A DNA stretch of 64,000 nt, from contig JAXIVH010000021.1 of the NCBI GenBank assembly GCA_036785325.1, positions 4,554,628 through 4,618,627 on the forward strand. Reading direction: 5' to 3'. The notes under the pieces were generated by a model. That model made no database searches. It saw only the letters and a list, made by a program, of their open reading frames with translations, and was not told the DNA's origin. Below, in pieces: positions 1-14,900 of the stretch (within the stretch, counting starts at the first letter, position 1; every line of letters starts with the position of its first letter). The position numbers and the translations under genes are program-made. Source of the DNA: Urophycis tenuis (lineage: Eukaryota; Chordata; Actinopteri; Gadiformes; Phycidae).

Positions 1-412
1 ATGTTAACATACAAGAACTCGCGAGGTGGGGGGTCTCCGAGGTATATCTAACTGGAGATTGTAATTGAATGGTGTGGTTTCCTGTTTACTTTCGCCTGCA
101 GTCTGGATTGGGATTCCTAATTTTACCGGCAGCGTGCTTAAACCAAAACATGCACTTATTCAATAGCCTTACCTACTACCTACTTAGGATTGGCCTATGC
201 AAAACCTATGCCGTGACCGGTTTCACAGCTAAACCACGAGGTTTACATTGTTTGCGTGCTATTGGGAGGTCATTGTGGCTCTGGGGGACTGTACGGCGAG
301 CTGAGTGGGACAGTCGAGGGGCCAAAGGGCGAATTTTGATTGATCAGTGAGCGACCGCGGGACTTCTCGTTGGCCTTTCAACACGGAGCTGTGACATTGT
401 GTCTGTTGGCTC

Positions 413-466
<54 letters not shown>

Positions 467-556
467 CACACAATGGTAGGGGCTCCTATCTGGAGTAGAA
501 TCCTGTCCTTATATCCTACACTTTCACACACTGTGCTGCGTTATGATTTCAAAGGG

Positions 557-638
<82 letters not shown>

Positions 639-1184
639 TATTATCTGGAGACAAGCTCTGTGTTTTAATGTTTTAACGCTCCGTATTACCACTGGAGCTT
701 CACAGAGTGGAGTCGACCGTTCAGAAAATGCATGCGTTTACAATGCACACATAACGTCTCTCCGTACATCGGTCTAAAAATACATCTGCTGTGTTCAAAT
801 TGGCCCGCTGGTTCCCCCATCCCCGGTAGTGAACACTATACACACGACACCTGGGGAATGGGTGTGTGGGGAACTCGGAAACACTGACTATGTGGGACGT
901 TTACACGACGTAGGGGCGAGAGCCTAAAGCAGAGCCGCTCGGCTCGGGCGTCCGCGCACGGCCGAGAATTTACAGTTGGCCGCAACGAGCAGCGCCCTGG
1001 GTGATGATGTCATTCTCGGTTTGAAGAGTTCACGCGCAGCGGCTACATACTGCGTTGAAGTAGCGCACTATATAGGTCACAAGCGCACCAGTCGGAACAG
1101 AGCCGTGGTCTATGCATTAACACACATGCACGTCCTGCATGCACACTCACTCTCCCCCCCCCCCCCCCTGCATGTATCTCCAAG
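1..1184. other. 5' flank with no recognisable gene; two long TG tracts
   Basis: No open frame here resembles a known protein. The stretch carries two uninterrupted (TG)n tracts at about 416-465 and 561-637, and a C-run at about 1154-1168 just before the first recognised exon. The N-terminal exon(s) of the FAM83G-like gene are not visible here, so they lie to the left of the window. The part just before 1185 is intron. Confidence 0.6.
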
Positions 1185-1426
1185 GTGATCGCCGTAGTGA
1201 TGGACCTTTTTACAGATGTCGACATCTTCCGGGACCTGTTAGACGCCGGGTACAAGAGGAAGGTGTCGGTCTACATCCTGTTGGACCGCTCCACGCTGCC
1301 TCACTTCCTGTCCATGTGCGACAGAGCCAACATGCACCCCGGACATCTCAAGGTGAGGAACCCCACGGTCATGTTACACACACAAACACACACAGTGGCA
1401 TTACACACACACACACACACAGTGGC

Positions 1427-1472
<46 letters not shown>

Positions 1473-1646
1473 GGCATTACACACACACACACACACACAC
1501 ACAGTGGTATTACACACACACACACACACACAGTGGCATTACACACACACACACACACACACAACCACACACACACAGTGGCATTACACACACACACACA
1601 AACCACACACACACAGTGGCATCACACACACACACACACACAGTGG

Positions 1647-1696
<50 letters not shown>

Positions 1697-1780
1697 TGGT
1701 ATTACACACACACACACACACATTGGTATTACACACACACACACACAGTGGTATTACACACACACACACACACACATTGG

Positions 1781-1821
<41 letters not shown>

Positions 1822-2612
1822 GATATTACACACACATTGGTATTACACACACACACACACAGTCACGTATTACAGACAGACAGTCGTATTAGACAGGTAA
1901 TGCCACTAAACAGGGTTAATGAGGTTGAACTCCTATGTGTCCCCGCATGTACACCTCCACATGTGGGTGGGAACACACCACCAGCCATCCCTGCCAGCTG
2001 GCACCAAGCAGGACACCGCATCATTAGCACTGCCGGTACTCAGTTCACCGAAGATGCTTATGTTGTGGCTTCGAACGGAGGAGCCACCTTTGAAAAAAAC
2101 TAAAAAAGGTTTTATTTGCTTAGTTATCTATTTGCTAGTGGACAAGGTGTCATATGTTTACTATGGGTATCAAATATTTGGGTGTCTTGGAAAGCGCTAT
2201 GTGTTATGTGATAATAATAATAGTAGTAATAATAATAATAATAAAATGTATTATCATTTATGGGTAGCATAAGATCCACTTCAGTGGGTTATGCCGCGGT
2301 TCACAGAGAAAACAGAAAACATGTCACAGCCGGCCATACTGAGGTGTTGTGGTGACTCAGTGTCAGCTACAGAGGAACAAAGTCACTTCAACGCTGGGCC
2401 CAACTGCAGTGAGGAGGCTTGTAGCCAAAGTGGTTAAATGGGGATTATGTGACCGAAGCACATCGGCAGGTGATATAACTGATAACGGCTGAAATACACT
2501 GCAGGGTGCACGCACGTGTGTGTGTGCATGCGTGTGTGCGTCACATAACGATTCCAAAGCATGCTTTGACATGTTGAGATATGTGGTAAAATGTGTCCCG
2601 TAAATACACACG

Positions 2613-2666
<54 letters not shown>

Positions 2667-4648
2667 GCCATTGGTCGCTCCCTATTTCCATTGGATCATT
2701 AAATGTCACTGTCATAACATAAAAATAAAGTGAGACACGCATGAATTGGTTTCATGGACAAACACTCCATGAAACCATAAAATGTGCCATAAAATGTTTG
2801 CGCATTTACATGCACGCACATTTCAGGATCTGATTTGGAATCGTGTGGCTCTTATATAAAAAACAGTTATGGTCAAACGGTTCAGCAGATGAAGTTATAA
2901 CACTGTGTTTAAAGATAAACCAGTGCCTAAAACACTCTGACATTGTTAAGATTCATCTATTGGTACAACGCACGGCAGGTTGTTGTGTAACGTTTGCGTA
3001 GCCACTTTGCTGCGGATAAGATGGATTTGCGTGGATGTGTCACACAGAGCCATAATGACAACGTGGTTCAATAGGAGAACAGGTCTTCAGTCATCGCTGT
3101 AGCATCAAACTGACGTTAGCCGTGGCGCCTCAAGCTACATTTGAGATGCAGCTCCGACTTCACAAACAAGCTAATGTAAATGAAAAAAACTTTGTTTGGA
3201 TAGGCGTGGGACAACACGGCCATTTAGATTTTGTTGACCGTTATGCGTCGTTTGCAGACGTTTGCGACATATTCAGCAGCATTTGTTCTGCACAACCTTT
3301 CCATGAGTGCTGCCCTTTCATGACATGTAGTTTGACCTGTTTCTAATCTACGCCTGACTAATTGGTTGCAGCACTTTGTTGCTAGCCCGAACCTGGTGTC
3401 ATTCCGAGGCCCTCTCCGTTGCCTCTGAGGCCCGATGGGAATGAACATGCCTTCCCGGTGGCTGGTTGTCCCGCTGCCGTGGGTCGTGGCGCCTACCAAA
3501 ATTAAAAGATTTAATGTGGCACTGGCCAAATTCGGCTTTTGCCTCGAAAGCTAGAGGTAGCTAGCTCATCATGCTAGCTACTAGTTCCCTCCAACTATTT
3601 CATGCTAGTAGCATGAAATAGTTGGAGGGTCAGACTCATCTCTGTATGAGACATGAGCCTGAATGAAACATGTCTCCACTAGAATAGAATGGGCTGTTCT
3701 GGATTGACGTTCCAAGTGTAACTAGACCAACAGGCAGATCTCCACACAGCAGTGCCAGGGAGGGTGATTCTCAAGGGACGAGTATAAGAGACAACAGAAG
3801 AAAGAACATAGCAAAGTGGTTTGAGGAGCCTCCACCCAGGGGCAACGCCCCAAAGCACCCATTCTGCTTTGACACAAAAAAAAACCTCTTCGTTGTCTAA
3901 AGTAAATAACCCAGAGAGACCATTTAGGACCCAGTAACAATCGAAATACATTTAATATGTTTGTTGATTTGAGAAATGATTCACTTGATGCTTTTATAAA
4001 TGATGTATTTGTCAATGCATCAAGTTGACCAGATTTTGGCAGATTTTGGCATTTTGGCAGATTTAGTTCTAACTGTCAGGATGCACTTGGCCCCACGTTA
4101 CTCACTGTGTGCCTTATGGGTGAATGGTTGTCAGCAACCATGTTATCATACTCCTTTTGTAAGGTAAACAAAAGAACGTATAGATAGGGAAGGGCAGATA
4201 GGGAGATGAAAAGAGAGTGTGGGCCGACGAGCAACGCCAACAGATCCATGAGATGCTAGCATGCTTTCAACGCCATCAGAAATGCAGTGAGAGAGAGTGT
4301 GACTCAGGCAAGCCGGGCGGCGTTTAGTCCACCGCCAGCAAGATGTTTGTTTACCGTTTCCTCGTTCCTCTGAAGGCCGCACCAGTTAATCTGTTACAGT
4401 CACCGTGCACACTTATGAGTCTTGGCGCGGTGTTCGATGATAACGTTTTTATTGACATGGTGAGTTTCACTTCATTTCATTGCATCGTTCACCATTATAA
4501 ACATTATGCCTTTGCCTCCAGCCCACACAAGCCCTCGAAACTGTTTGACCTAACCCAGATGAACGAATATAAACTTATACTACCCGGCTAATCCTTTAAG
4601 CTCCACATGTGTTTGGTCTGTCTGTGCGTGTGTGCGTGTGCATGTGCA

Positions 4649-4709
<61 letters not shown>

Positions 4710-5552
4710 GTGTGTGTGTGTGTGCGTGTTCTACAGAACCTGCGAGTGCGCTGTGCGTGGGGAGGACAGTTCTTGACGCGCTCGTGCACTCGTCTCTGCG
4801 GCCGCGTTGGACATCGCTTCATGTTTGTGGACGGTGACAAAGCCCTGTCTGGATCCTACCGGTCAGTGTGTGTGTGTGTCTGTGTGTGTGTATATATATA
4901 TATATCCTATATTCCTATATTCTGTCTAGTACTACAGATGCCAATGTCAAATAAAAGCTTCCCTTTTTTCCTCTAGTTTATTATAAATGATCAAATAATC
5001 CCTAAATCCAAGTTTGAATCTTTGTTAAAGAAAGTAAATGTACGCACAGCTATATATTTAGTGAGTGTGTGCTAGCCTGGAGACCATCCTGATCATGTGA
5101 CCTCACATTCTGTTTCGCTGCACGGCTCAGTCCAGACCTCTGGCCGCCCACATCCATTTCCTGACATTACAATGTAAGCAGGCCAATCAGGGACTGTGTT
5201 GTAGTTGATGACGCAAAGTACTGGCCACCTCTGGTCAAACGGTAACGGCGTCTCCCGAAGAAACAAGCTGTAACATTGACATTGGGAGAGTAAACTCAAC
5301 CAAAAGGGCAGGTGTTGCAGAAATAGACCATAGACAATAACTGTTAAACCAGAACAAGAGGAGTTTCATAATGGAAAATAGTTTTTTTCACCGTTCTCGC
5401 GATTGGATTGCTACGCTGATTGGCTGAAGAAGTACGTCCCGTGATCAGGATGGTCTATGGCTATGTGTGTGCTGTGTGCCTGTGCAATAATTGTGTTTTA
5501 TCCTAAATGCAGTTGATTGACATTACTGTTGCTTACTTATCAAGTTTTATTA

Positions 5553-5589
<37 letters not shown>

Positions 5590-8500
5590 GCATAGGTATA
5601 CTTGGAGGTCATCAAGGCTGGACCAGCACCTCATCACTGTGATAACCGGCCAGGCGGTCGACACTTTTGATCGCCTGTTCCGCCAACTCTACGGCACCTC
5701 CAGCGCCGTTGACCTTAAGCAGGTTGCCATGGAGCTGGAGCCCGAGTCCAACCCCCTGCCGCAGCCTGTGGTGGTGGCCCCATCTTCCGAGGTTGCTAGG
5801 AAACTGCACAACCCCATGTATGCTCTGCTCGGCATAGGCATGAACAGCACCGCCACCCCCGCCGGCCCAAACAGCCCCGCGGACCCCAGCTCCCAGGACA
5901 AGGCGTGTGCGGGGACAAAGGGGAAAAGGAACATGCAGACAAAGGCGCCTCCGGTGGAAAGTCCTCCCATCCACCCGGGTCTGGTGGATCTGGAGAAGGC
6001 CTACCTGATCCCGTACCTGCCCACCTGGCCCGAGCCCGACCCGTCCAGCGACGTCATCGGCTTCATTAATGTCTGCGACAGCAGCCGGAAAACGCAGGCG
6101 CACATGCAGCGCTCGGAGAGGTTTGAGACCAGCCAGGCCATTCGATTCAGCAGTCCGTTCAACCTGCCCGAGGAGATCCTCCCAGAGGTGGCCCAACCCC
6201 GGCAGCGTGCCGCCAACCACCAGGACACGGCAGCCTATAGCGCGTACGCCAGGGCCCAAGATGTCGCAGTGCATAACGCACAACCCACGTCGCCGAACAC
6301 TGGAACACCTGCCGCCCTCGCCGCCCCAAATAAACCCGTCGACACGCACATCCTGACCTCTGAACCAATCGTGAAGGCTGAAAAGCACCATGCGGATTCT
6401 GCATCCAAACCGTCGGCAATCACCGCAGCCCGGTGCATCACCGCACCTCACGTCAACGCGCCTTCATCTCTCAGCGACAAAGCTCCCGTCGTCAAACCTG
6501 GATCTGCGGGGCCTCCGCGCCCCGTACACGGCTCCAGTGACGGGACCACGGACACAGACAAGAACGCGCACAGCGAACATGTCTCCGGCTCCGACCACAT
6601 AGGAGCCTCCAGCCCCGCTTCCTCGCAGGCGCTCGCCAGCCCCATCGCACTGCATCCGCAGCTTGCCGCGCTACCCGCACACACCCAAAACAGGATTGCG
6701 CATAAAGTCTCATGCAAGCAGGATCTTGGTGCAACACCGCAAAGCCCCTCCAAAGAAGACTTGACTCCCTCCCTCCTGCTCTCCACCCATAGTGGCACCA
6801 TCTCACCCTCCACGCTCACGCTCACCCCCGCGTGCCCCGCCTCTGGAAGGCTTACCTCCCCTCCCGTCACTACCTCATCTTCAGTTGCCTCATTGCCCTC
6901 CCGCACCATAACCACAATCCCAGTAGTCCCTCTCGCAGGCCCCGGTGTCTCTTCCCCTCTTCCACCCTTCTTGGCCACATCCTCTTCATCCGCCTCCAAT
7001 CCTTCAGTCCATTCCCACGCCACCAACACCTCTGCTCCCCCCTGCTCTGCTCAGCCCCCCTCCCCTCTCGCTCCACCGGTGCCCAAGCCACGCACAGTTC
7101 ACCTGCTGATAGAAAGCGGGAGCAAATGCAATGTTCAGAAACAGCCACCGGACACTACAGTGGTCTCGGAGCATGGTAAATGGTCAGGTTCTGGGCCAGT
7201 GGTGGGCGACTACAAGTCTGTCAAACAGCTGGAGGATGATCTAATGACGAGCACACCGATAAGACCTCATACCCAATCAATTCTGACCGGGAATATACTG
7301 CAGCCTAATGACAAGCAATTGAAAGAAATTATGCCACAGGAGTCAAGGAGCACATACCAAGGAAGGAACACGGTCAGATCACACAGCGTCATTGAGGAGC
7401 TCGGCAAACGCGAAAAAGACAGTGAGATTGCGACAAACCTACACATTCAAGAGGCAACACACTGTGCGCAAGCCAATGAATTGCAGCAACACAGTCAAAC
7501 CCGCACAGCTACAGCATCTGAGCCCACTTTTTCCTTCCATACACTCGAAAACAACCATGTCATCGATGCCCAACTCATAGCCAAACCAAACCAAGTCACA
7601 GCTGGGGCCCTGTCCATGACTGCGCACACTCAACAGGGTCCACGCGTTGTCACAACAACTCACCCCTCAAACGACGAGGCCGTGAACAACACGCGCGACA
7701 GGCTGCATTCAGCCGAGGGCGAGGCCAGGCTCGACCCGCGCACCGCCGAAAGGAAAAAGCAAAGGCACATCCTCGAGCTGCCCGCACCGCAGCCGGACGA
7801 GGCGCCGGCCGGCAGGCTCTCCCCGTCGTCCCCTCAGGCGTGGAGGACGCCAGACGCCCTGTGCTGCTCCAGCCCCGGGGCCCGGACGCCGACCCCCGAC
7901 ACGAGCGACGGCTACATCTCCTCCAGGGACGACTCCACGCTGTCCACCACCTCGGACGAGTACTACGAGTGCGACGAGTCGCTGCGGCCGTCGCCCGTCA
8001 CGGACCAAGGGATCGTCCTGGACGGCAGGGCGGCCGACGACCGCCTCAGGGCGCCGCACGCCAAGCGCAAAGGAGAGGAAGACGAGGGTGGGGGAGGGGA
8101 GCATAAAGCGCCGGTGAAGGAAGACACCGTGTGGGCCACGGAGGAGCGGGGCCGCCGCGACGTCCCGTCTCCAGCGGCCACAGAGGCGAGGCAGCCATCG
8201 CCCGCCAAGACCACCAAACGGCAAGAGGGCGTGGTCTACCCGAGCGCCAAGGGGCCCCCGGACCCCCCGCCGGCCTCGGCGGGGATGCCGGCCGATGCCC
8301 ACTCGCCTCCACCGACCGCACTGCGGAGGTCTTCCTCGTCCACCTCCTCGGAGAACACGGTCTCACCCTTCATCACCCCGGTGCCCTCCCCCGCCCTGAC
8401 CCCCACAACCAAGAGGGCCGCCTCCCGCCCCAGAGCGCCTCCCCCCGACTCGGAGGCGGGCAGGCCCGGCGGGCCGGGGGGCCCAGTGGAGGGCAAGCAG

Positions 8501-8896
8501 GTGTTACGGAGAGACGGTCGCCAGGAGGGCGGAGAGCTGATCAGGAAGTGGGAAGAGCATTTGCGGAGGGATAGAGAGAGCGAGAGAGACCAAGAGTTTG
8601 TTACCCAGGGGGACCTCGGTGCCAGCCCGTGGGAGCTCCGCTCAGAAACATCGTCGCTGAGAACCAGTGGAGCCCAGGTGAAAAAAGGGCCTTGGGGTGC
8701 AAGAGAAACAGAGGTAAAGAAGGTATGATAACCACACACACACATACATACACACCCTTGGAGAAATGATTCACGTGTGACTGAAAGGTATGGTGTGAAC
8801 CCTAATTGACCACTAAAATTGCTTTCATCAATGACTTCATCGGATGTGCAGACTGCAGCTATATTATATATATATATATAATATTTATATATATAT

Positions 8897-8968
<72 letters not shown>

Positions 8969-11900
8969 TCAATAAAAGGTGGAAAACATGCAAGTAAAAA
9001 CGAGAATGATTACATGTAGGGAGATGCATTAGATACAATTCAATTTACCCCCCCAAAAATTTCTGGATGAAAATGTATCTTTTGATAGACTTAGTGTTGT
9101 TAGACTGTATACATATGGTTCCCACTCTAAGTCAGATATAAAATTCCATGATTTTCCATGACTTTCCAGACCCAAAAAACAAAATTTCCATGACCACTTC
9201 CGTAAAAAGAAATGACGTTAAAAAGATTTTAAAAGTGTGAAAACAAGATTATCTTCACCACTAGAGCTGTTCTTTGTCTATATGAAGGTTTACACAACCA
9301 CAGATATGCAGAACTTAAGTGTAAATGTCAGAAATGACCACCCTTCTCGGCTGAAAGCCCTGTAAACACACGGTAAATAAAACAATTAAAACAATTTAAA
9401 TATTTACGATAGTTTATTTGACGAAAAAAAAATCATGCACAACTCATACACAATGTCAACACTGCCCTCAATGCACAGTGCAAATGTAATGTCAACAAAC
9501 ATTACACAGGAAATTGTAGTCTATGTACATGTTTTACCTTTGGTGTACACCATATTGTGTACAATCATACACAATGTCAACACTGCACTCAATGCACAGT
9601 GCAAATGTAATTTTAACAAACATTGAACACAAGAAATTGTAACCTATTTTTATTGTATTTTAATTGTAAATGTATTGTATTTTAAATGTTTGCGAGAAGT
9701 TTTTTCTTTTCAACAAGTGCTTTGTTTATTTTGATCAATTCTTCATGTTTTGTTTTTGCGGACTGCCTAAGGCTGTTTGATTTAGCTATGTATGTAAGAT
9801 CAGCAAGATTTTCTACTTTTTGTGCAAATTCATCAGCGGATTTTTGTAAAGATGCAACATCTTTCTCAAGTCGTGCTTTCTTTCATTTTAGTTCATCAAC
9901 CCCTTCAATAACCGCCTTCCTTTTTGCGTGTAGTGTTTCTTTTGCTTTGTCTTTTTTCTGTTCCTCAAGATAGTGTAGATACCGTTGCCTGGCCAAGGAT
10001 GCTGATTTAAGTAAGGCCTTCGTGACCACAACATTTTCGATGCCCCCCACCGACCTCAAATAGTCACAGACCAGTCTTTGTGCACTGTAGGTGCCTTCCT
10101 TCATATTTTCAACCTCTATCTGTCTATAAATTGAAAAACCCTTCTCAACTGACGCATTGCCATGTGACAGCAATAACAGAGGTGCTACAACACTCCAGAG
10201 TTTCTCATAACCCTTGTCCCCTGCCATAGTTGCGTGCAAAAGGGTATCTACCCTGCCTGTGGCAGGATTGAAATCCGCAAAATCTGAATTTCTTGACACG
10301 ACATCACGCGATAACACCCTGTACTGTTTAACCACATCATCACAGTTATTTTCATCCAATCTATTCACATCGGTCATGACTTTCAGAATTCTTTTCAGTT
10401 TTGGAATGCAGGCTTCCCCATTCTCAGCATTCTCCTAGGATCTAGGCAATCCATGTTGCGTACTAAACTATAATGCAGGGGCGACTTTTCTTGCAATTTC
10501 CCTGCAAGGCACTGCAAGGATTTCCTGCACTCGTTCCTAAGCTCCAATTCTGCTCTTTCTGAGATTTTTTTTGTGGACACAAGGTTTTTCACCACTTTTT
10601 CAGCACAGAAGCCAACATCCACTCTACTTGCATGTGCAAGATTTTTTTTCTCATTTATGTCTAATGACATCAATTTACCGACTGTGTTGGCATTAGCCAT
10701 TACATCAGACTTCACAAAGCGGGCCATAATAGAGGACATTAAATTAAACAGATCCTCCCCCAGAAATGGGATCATGGGGCGGTCAGTTTGGTATAGAGTT
10801 AAAAACGGTGCAACCTCTTTTGAAAACGATAAAAGAAGTGCCAGCTTTGCAGGCATGAGGGGATCTGTGCACCCCTCTTTGAATGTAGCTGTTAGTTGCT
10901 GGTTTTGAGAATTTGCCAGCCTCGACTGCATGGACGTATGTTGTCAAATCAGGAAGAATCTTTAACATCCTGTCAGTAATGGGGACATTTTCGACCCATC
11001 TAATTTTGCAGAACTTCAGTGGCATTAAAGGAGAAGTTTGTCCTACGGCTTTTTCATAATCCTCTCTACGCGCAGGGGAATCTTTCAACAGCCAGTATGC
11101 ACTGCTGAGAAACTGGTCTAAATTCCATTGGGCAGCATCTGCGCCCTTTTTGAAAGCGCCATGCAAAATATGTAAGCCACAGCTACCCACATGTAGTAGG
11201 CTTGTGTTCACATCATTCTCCATGTCGGTTTGTATGAGTTTGTGGAATTTAAAATTGACATTAGGTCCATCCATTGAAAGTTGTAAAAGATTTTTGTAAC
11301 ATAACCCTTCTGTTGCCTTGTGGAAGACCTCCACCATGTCCTCAGCAGTAGAGTGTCCCATAAAGTCAGAGCTGAAATAACGGGTAGCCACAATATCATT
11401 GTCCCAAAATGTCACATGCATGTCCATTTGCTTGGATTGTGTTTTCTGATTCAGGCTCTCATCAAAGAGCAAAACATATCCATTCTTAGTTGATTTAATC
11501 TTGTCCATTACCAGTGACTTGCAGTATGGTGCAAGACCAAAAACAGTCAAGTAAGAAGACTTTGTCTCTCCAGATTGAAAGCTGCTGGCAATGGTGCTGT
11601 CTGGAAACATCCTTCTGAACAGAGAACCTGCAAACACCAACAAAAAAAGATATACAAGGATCTTAATATAACGCTGCAATATTAATTGAAATGCATTGCA
11701 TAATCAAAAGGGCTATTCCACTCAAAAGTCACCCTCAAAGTAATTAACTTAAGTGTTTTAATGTTTTTAATATGACAACTAGAGCCAGAAGGCGAAGCTC
11801 TCGATCTTCCGGTCTATCTTTGTTCCTACTCTCACCTATGGTCATGAAGGTTGGGTCATGACCGAAAGAACGAGATCGCGGGTACAAGCGGCCGAAATGG

Positions 11901-14900
11901 GTTTTCTCAGGAGGTTGGCGGGCGTCTCCCTTAGAGATAGGGTGAGGAGCTCAGTCATCCGGGAGATACTCGGAGTAGAGCCGCTGCTCCTTTGCGTGGA
12001 AAGGAGCCAGTTGAAGTGGTTCGGGCATCTGATAAGGATGCCCCCCGGGCGCCTCCCTATGGAGGTGTTCCGGGCACAACCAGCTGGGAGGAGACCACGG
12101 GGAAGACCCAGGACGAGGTGGAGAGATTATATCTTCACACTGGCCTGGGAACGCCTCGGGATCCCCCAGTCAGAGCTGGCTGATGTGGCCCGGGAAAGGG
12201 AAGTGTGGGGTTCCTTGCTCGAGCTGTTGCCCCCGCGACCCGACCCCGGATAAGCAGTAGAAGATGAGTGATGATGAGAGTGAGAACTATTGGCACACTC
12301 GAACTGTGGGTCTGTGTGATTTTTTAGTGCTGCTGGTCCACATCATTTATTAAATGAATAATTCTTACTTAATACTTGTCACTTAATAATAATTCTGAAA
12401 TAATTCTTAATTCATGTTGAATCACCTTGTGTTATAGCGCAGTAACGAAACCGGTTGAAATTAGCTTACCTACAAAATATGATGAACTAGTTAGCCAACA
12501 ACTGCCCTAGCAGTCAAACATCAAGCAAGTGCAACACAAGACATAGCAAGATGACACATAAGACAGCAAATAGGGTAAACTTAGGGTAAAAGTTACAAAA
12601 TGTTGCTTTAAATCGATGTTCATTCAGCCCACTAACATTAATGTACATATCCCGTCAGATTGGCATAGCGAAATTAATCCCCATTGATTTTTTTGACACC
12701 AAACATAGAAGGGCCTACTTTTAATGCATCTAAAGTTACGGTCTAAGTTAGCAAAAACTTACTATACATTGCATACGTACCGCTCTTCTCCGATGACCTG
12801 TATGACCAGTGGGACTCCGTGAGCTTCAGGCACCACAGGATTTCAGCCTCCAGAGTTTTTGCTGGTATCAGACTCAGGTGTTCTCCGCTGCTTCGTATGG
12901 TGCCAATATCGTTGGAACAGGGGATGGGAGCAGCTTCAGGCTCAGGCTCGCTTCTTGTGGATGGTTGAACTAGCATCGCTGTTATGCTAGGCTGTGACAA
13001 GGTCGATGATCTCACCGCCCGCAACCGTGAAGCATGTTTTTTGCTAGTCGCATGGCTCCGCAACGCGTGTTCTCCCATATTTGACAGAAATATGACTGTT
13101 TTACAAACGCTACATTTAGCTCTGTGGTCATCAATTCGCGATAGCCAGCCCCTGAAATCATCATTTTCGAGCCAACTTTCTTCAAAACCTGCATTTGCCA
13201 GGCATGTTTGCCAACTGACGCCGAACCACCACACTGCCAGACTTCAGTGGGCTCGAAGATATTGCATTCTAGAATGTTGCACATTACAGCGCGAAACCGA
13301 CCCTTTTACAGCGTGACGTCACAAAGTTGCGCACGCAATTTGGTAACAGAAGAAAATGGTAGCCCATCTGATCTCTACAGAGAACACAGAAGAGGCAGCA
13401 AACATTTAACGATAAAAACTTTTCCCAGCATCAAAATGTCTGGCTGTTGCGTATATGGTTGTAAGAATTGGTATTCCACCGGCGGACTAAAGTTTTACAG
13501 GATTCCGACAGGATCACGACCGTTTCAGAGCAACCGGCGTCGTCTGTGGTTACAGGCGATTAAGCGTGTTGACTGGAATGAGGACATAATAAAAAATGCT
13601 CGCATCTGCAGCGCCCACTTCATATCTACTCTTTGACTTCCCCGGATTACGTTAGTGATTGTCTGTACAATGTAGAATAATAATCAAATGCAGCTAACGT
13701 TTGATAAGCTGGTGTGTGATCGTGTGATTTGGATAGCAGCTAGCAGGCTAGTCTAGTAAACAAACATGTACGTGTGTTTCATTTACTTGTGTCCTTGCCT
13801 TTGACTAGGGAGAACTTGTGATTTCAATACACAAAAATCTGTGTCTATGTCATGGTATTTGACGTCCTGTACATGACCACAGACAACATATTCGTAAGCA
13901 TCCAGTGACTTATAGGCTCGTAATTTCTCTCTGGTGTACACGCTTGGTTTCTCAATTAAATATGTGTATATATCTGGCCACTGTATATTCGGCCACTTGC
14001 TAACGTCGTCAACCCACTCATTAATAGCACACGGATCTGGAAGTCGGACACCATTTGTCAAAGTCAACTTGTTAAGGTAATATTCGCAATCTTTTGCTGA
14101 CAATCCCCTTGCATAGGTTGACAAGCCGTTGATCTCCGCCATACTTCTGTTGCCAGGCTGCGTGCGCAAACGTTCTAAGTCATCATTGTTTACAAACAGT
14201 AAAAGGGTCTATAATCAGTAAGAAACATTGTTATACACCAAACAAAAAAGTAAGCAACAAAATACACTCAAGTTTTGCTTCTACACAACTGTTAAGAAAA
14301 TTCCATGATATTCCATGACTGCATGCAAAATGGTCAAATTCCATGACTTTCCATGACTGGAAAAACTTTTATGAAATTCCATGATATTCCAGAAATTCCA
14401 TGACCCGTGGGAACCCTGTATATAGTATATAGCATAGACTCTGTTGCCAAATATCGACAGACCCTAGAGCACGCACGGTCTGGTTGTAATTATATAGAAC
14501 AAAGTCTCGCTCAATGAGATTACAACTGCAGCCGGCGCACTCAAAACTTATGTGTGAAATTGTTGTGCGCATTAGCCCCTTAGACCCAAAAATGAAGATA
14601 AACTTTTTGAAAATAACCCCTCCCACACCAACGTCTCGTCTTCTTTCTCTGCCGTTGAGAAGTTTTGCATTTGCCCACATGTGGTCGGTGACAGAAAAGA
14701 GGCCCTGACTTGTCAGAAATGAACCGGGAGCAATCTACAGTCTAAATGGTCTCTTCTTAGAGACAGGTGTGTAGTCAACCACAGATATTCCCACCGTTTA
14801 TCACTTCCTAATAGCTGACAGACGGCTCTGGCATTCCTAACAAATTACACTCAAATAATGTCTGGAGCCGTACCTGCAGCACCGTTAGCCCTGTGTAGCC

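Larger units (their letters stand above)
9118..14421 (-). mobile_element. Decayed hAT-type DNA transposon in the last FAM83G-like intron
   Basis: The right end on the + strand is GTGGGAACCCTG at 14408-14419, and the left end near 9118-9130 reads GGTTCCCAC with a damaged outer base or two; together they suggest a CAGGGTTCCCAC terminus. Both subterminal regions carry clusters of ATTCCATGA / TTTCCATGAC words (about 9148-9200 and 14300-14402). Between them the - strand encodes a broken hAT transposase with a BED-like finger. A clean target-site duplication was not found. The element also contains a LINE tail, a THAP exon and a YqaJ-like exon, so it is either composite or has captured sequence. 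Confidence 0.6.

Noticed and set aside
1139..1900. His/Thr-rich frames over the CA arrays, and Val/Cys-rich frames over the TG arrays
   Set aside because: They are translations of dinucleotide repeats with no other coding support.
3122..3346. 74-codon + strand frame in the first FAM83G-like intron
   Set aside because: No recognisable motif and no exon-like splice sites in phase with the neighbouring exons.
7709..8302. Arg/Gly-rich - strand frames and other overlapping frames in the large FAM83G-like exon
   Set aside because: GC-rich shadows of the + strand frame, which has matching FAM83G blocks and splice phases.
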